6,684 nt of DNA from Actinomycetes bacterium (GTDB lineage Bacteria; Actinomycetota; Acidimicrobiia; Acidimicrobiales; RAAP-2): NCBI GenBank assembly GCA_021806055.1, contig JAJZYE010000056.1:1-6684 (forward strand). Direction: 5' to 3'. Below, piece by piece: positions 5,641 to 6,684 of the stretch (its first letter is position 1; the number at the start of each line of letters is the position of its first letter). A program made the position numbers and the translations under genes. The notes beneath the pieces were generated by a model. The model did not search any database. It had not been told where the DNA came from and saw only the letters and a list, made by a program, of their open reading frames with translations.

Positions 5641-6422
5641 CGCGCGTCGCGGTCGTCACCGGGGCCGCGCGCGGTATCGGCGCGGCGGTGGTGGATGCGC
5701 TGGTCGCCGAGGGGTACGCCGTGGTGGCGATGGACCGGTGTCGCGACGTGCCCGAGGTGCCCTACGCCCTGGCGACGTCGGCGGATCTCGACGCGGTGGT
5801 GACCCGTCACGGCGACGCCGTGCTCGGACTGGTCGGTGACGTGCGTAGCGCGAGCGACACGCGCCTCGCCGTGGAGACCGCGACACGCCACTTCGGGCGG
5901 CTCGACGCGGTGGTGGCCTGCGCGGGCGTACTGGCCGGCGGCGGTCCCATCTGGGAGGTGAGCGACGCCGCGTGGGACGCCGTCTGGTCGATCAACGTGC
6001 TGGGCACGCGGCGGCTCATCGAGGCGGCGGCGCCGACGCTGATCGCCAACGGGTCGCGGGCTCACTCGCGCGTGGTGGCCGTCGCGTCGGCGGCGGGGAC
6101 GCTCGGCCTGCGCGATCTCGCGGCGTACACGGCGGCCAAACACGCGGTGGTCGGCCTGATCCGCGCGGCGGCCATGGACCTGGCGCAGTACGCGGTGACC
6201 GCCAACGCCGTCAGCCCGGGATCGACCGCGACCGCGATGCTCGACGCCACCGCGCGGGTCTACGGTCTGGACGGCGCCGAGGCGTTCGCGCGTCAGCAGC
6301 CGCTTGGACGGCTTCTGGCACCGGGTGAGGTGGCGGCGGCGGTGGCGTGGCTCTGCTCGCCCGCGGCCTCGGCGGTCACCGGAACGAACGTCGCGGTGGA
6401 CGGCGGACTCAGCGTTCCCTGA
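5637..6422 (+). CDS. Mycofactocin-associated short-chain dehydrogenase/reductase
   Basis: A 261-residue classical-length SDR. The NAD-binding motif TGAARGIG is at 8-15, Asp33 ends the second strand and suggests NAD, GDVR lies at 67-70, and ACAG (94-97) replaces the usual NNAG. The catalytic tetrad is Asn120, Ser151, Tyr164 and Lys168 (YTAAK). The 35-residue spacing between Asp33 and Asp68 is longer than in standard SDRs, consistent with the insert that seals NAD into mycofactocin-dependent SDRs. The phrases AGVLAGGGPIWEV and TANAVSPGSTATAML match the subfamily usually coded beside mftD, and AVTGTNVAVDGG is a typical SDR C-terminus. It probably oxidises an alcohol or carbonyl substrate through bound NAD; the substrate is not known, and a role in mycofactocin maturation cannot be excluded. 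The GTG start shares GTGA with the mftD stop and has only a weak ribosome binding site, so translation is likely coupled to mftD. Confidence 0.88.
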   Translation: MTRVAVVTGAARGIGAAVVDALVAEGYAVVAMDRCRDVPEVPYALATSADLDAVVTRHGDAVLGLVGDVRSASDTRLAVETATRHFGRLDAVVACAGVLAGGGPIWEVSDAAWDAVWSINVLGTRRLIEAAAPTLIANGSRAHSRVVAVASAAGTLGLRDLAAYTAAKHAVVGLIRAAAMDLAQYAVTANAVSPGSTATAMLDATARVYGLDGAEAFARQQPLGRLLAPGEVAAAVAWLCSPAASAVTGTNVAVDGGLSVP

Positions 6423-6427
6423 CCGAG

Positions 6428-6480
6428 TAGCGTGGCGGGCTGGTTCCGCGCACGACTGGCGGACCCGCTGGACGAGGAGG
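6428..6480 (+). promoter_or_regulatory. Putative promoter and ribosome binding site of the homospermidine synthase gene
   Basis: The 63-bp gap after the SDR has TAGCGT at 6428-6433 as a TANNNT -10 hexamer and GAGGAGG at 6474-6480, five bases before the GTG at 6486. The ribosome binding site is strong and settles the start. The -10 is inferred; it begins only six bases after the SDR stop. No terminator-like hairpin with a T-run follows the SDR, so read-through from mftD is also possible. Confidence 0.42.
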
Positions 6481-6485
6481 TCCCC

Positions 6486-6684
6486 GTGAGCCAACCATCG
6501 ATGCCACGCCGCGTGGTCGTTCTGGGCTGTGGTTCGGTTGCCCAGTGCGTTCTGCCGCTGCTGCTCGATCACTTCGATCTGGAGCCCGGCGCGGTGACCA
6601 TCGTGGAGAGTCGCGACAACCGCGAGCGCGTGGCCGACGTCCTCGCGCGGGGCGTGCACTACGACCGCCTGACGATCACGCGCG
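6486..6684 (+). CDS. hss: Probable homospermidine synthase, N-terminal part (partial)
   Basis: The first 66 codons of a gene that runs off the window. The peptide begins MSQPSMPRRV and has a Rossmann nucleotide-binding start, VVVLGCGSVAQCVLPLLL (from residue 10), then DHFDLEPGAVTIVESRDN and GVHYDRLTITR. This order (GxGxVxQ, PLLL-x-HFD, TIV-acid) is what I recall of bacterial homospermidine synthases, which belong to the saccharopine dehydrogenase superfamily. These enzymes use NAD to condense putrescine (or spermidine) units into homospermidine in the cytosol. Saccharopine dehydrogenase or another superfamily member is the main alternative, because catalytic residues further on are not visible. 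The GTG at 6486 is fixed by the strong GAGGAGG. No link with mycofactocin is established; it may be an ordinary neighbour. Confidence 0.68.
   Translation, partial: MSQPSMPRRVVVLGCGSVAQCVLPLLLDHFDLEPGAVTIVESRDNRERVADVLARGVHYDRLTITR

Noticed and set aside
5373..6659. A 428-codon minus-strand open frame across mftD and the SDR
   Set aside because: It is the GC-rich complement of well-supported genes with intact catalytic motifs; its translation is low-complexity Arg/His-rich and it has no recognisable domain.
1..6684. tRNA or other RNA genes, CRISPR arrays, insertion sequences and attachment sites
   Set aside because: Intergenic gaps are all under 70 bp. I see no tRNA-like arms, spaced repeats, transposase motifs or terminal inverted repeats.

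Overview
This window is a compact mycofactocin locus from a high-GC bacterium, most likely an actinobacterium. The evidence for that is the strong G/C bias at third codon positions, frequent GTG starts, apparently leaderless or TAGNNT-type promoters, and the mycofactocin genes themselves. I lean towards the Acidimicrobiia or a related deep actinobacterial lineage, but this is an impression and not a measurement. GC content and codon use look uniform, so I see no sign that part of the window was recently acquired.

Layout, left to right. The window opens in the last 56 codons of argS (arginyl-tRNA synthetase). A short promoter-bearing gap leads to a 383-residue zinc alcohol dehydrogenase of the NDMA-dependent nicotinoprotein type, on the plus strand. 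It ends tail to tail with mftF (minus strand, mycofactocin glycosyltransferase), and the two stop codons share the tetranucleotide CTAG. A 69-bp divergent promoter region separates mftF from a tight plus-strand mftA-mftB-mftC operon: precursor peptide, RRE chaperone and radical SAM/SPASM maturase. A 38-bp gap with its own promoter-like motif precedes mftD (FMN-dependent oxidase). The mftD stop overlaps the start of a mycofactocin-type short-chain dehydrogenase by 4 bp. After a 63-bp gap the window ends inside the 5' end of a probable homospermidine synthase.

How the genes work together. From work on the mycobacterial system, MftB presents the MftA leader to MftC. MftC decarboxylates and crosslinks the C-terminal Val-Tyr. 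A peptidase (MftE) releases the AHDP moiety, MftD oxidises it to premycofactocin, and MftF adds a glucan chain. The finished redox cofactor reoxidises NAD(H) held tightly in dedicated dehydrogenases. Two such candidate clients flank the cluster here: the alcohol dehydrogenase and the SDR. No mftE, mftR or mftG lies within the window, although all the interior space is accounted for.

The core system is known, so I do not claim a new one. The points worth a second look are the arrangement (inverted mftF, split mftD, no mftE next to mftCD), the Leu-for-Met change in the MftA core, a hexameric DNA repeat giving MftF an Asn-Pro-Asn-Ala tail at the convergent stop, matching promoter motifs upstream of the alcohol dehydrogenase and mftD, and the adjacent polyamine gene.
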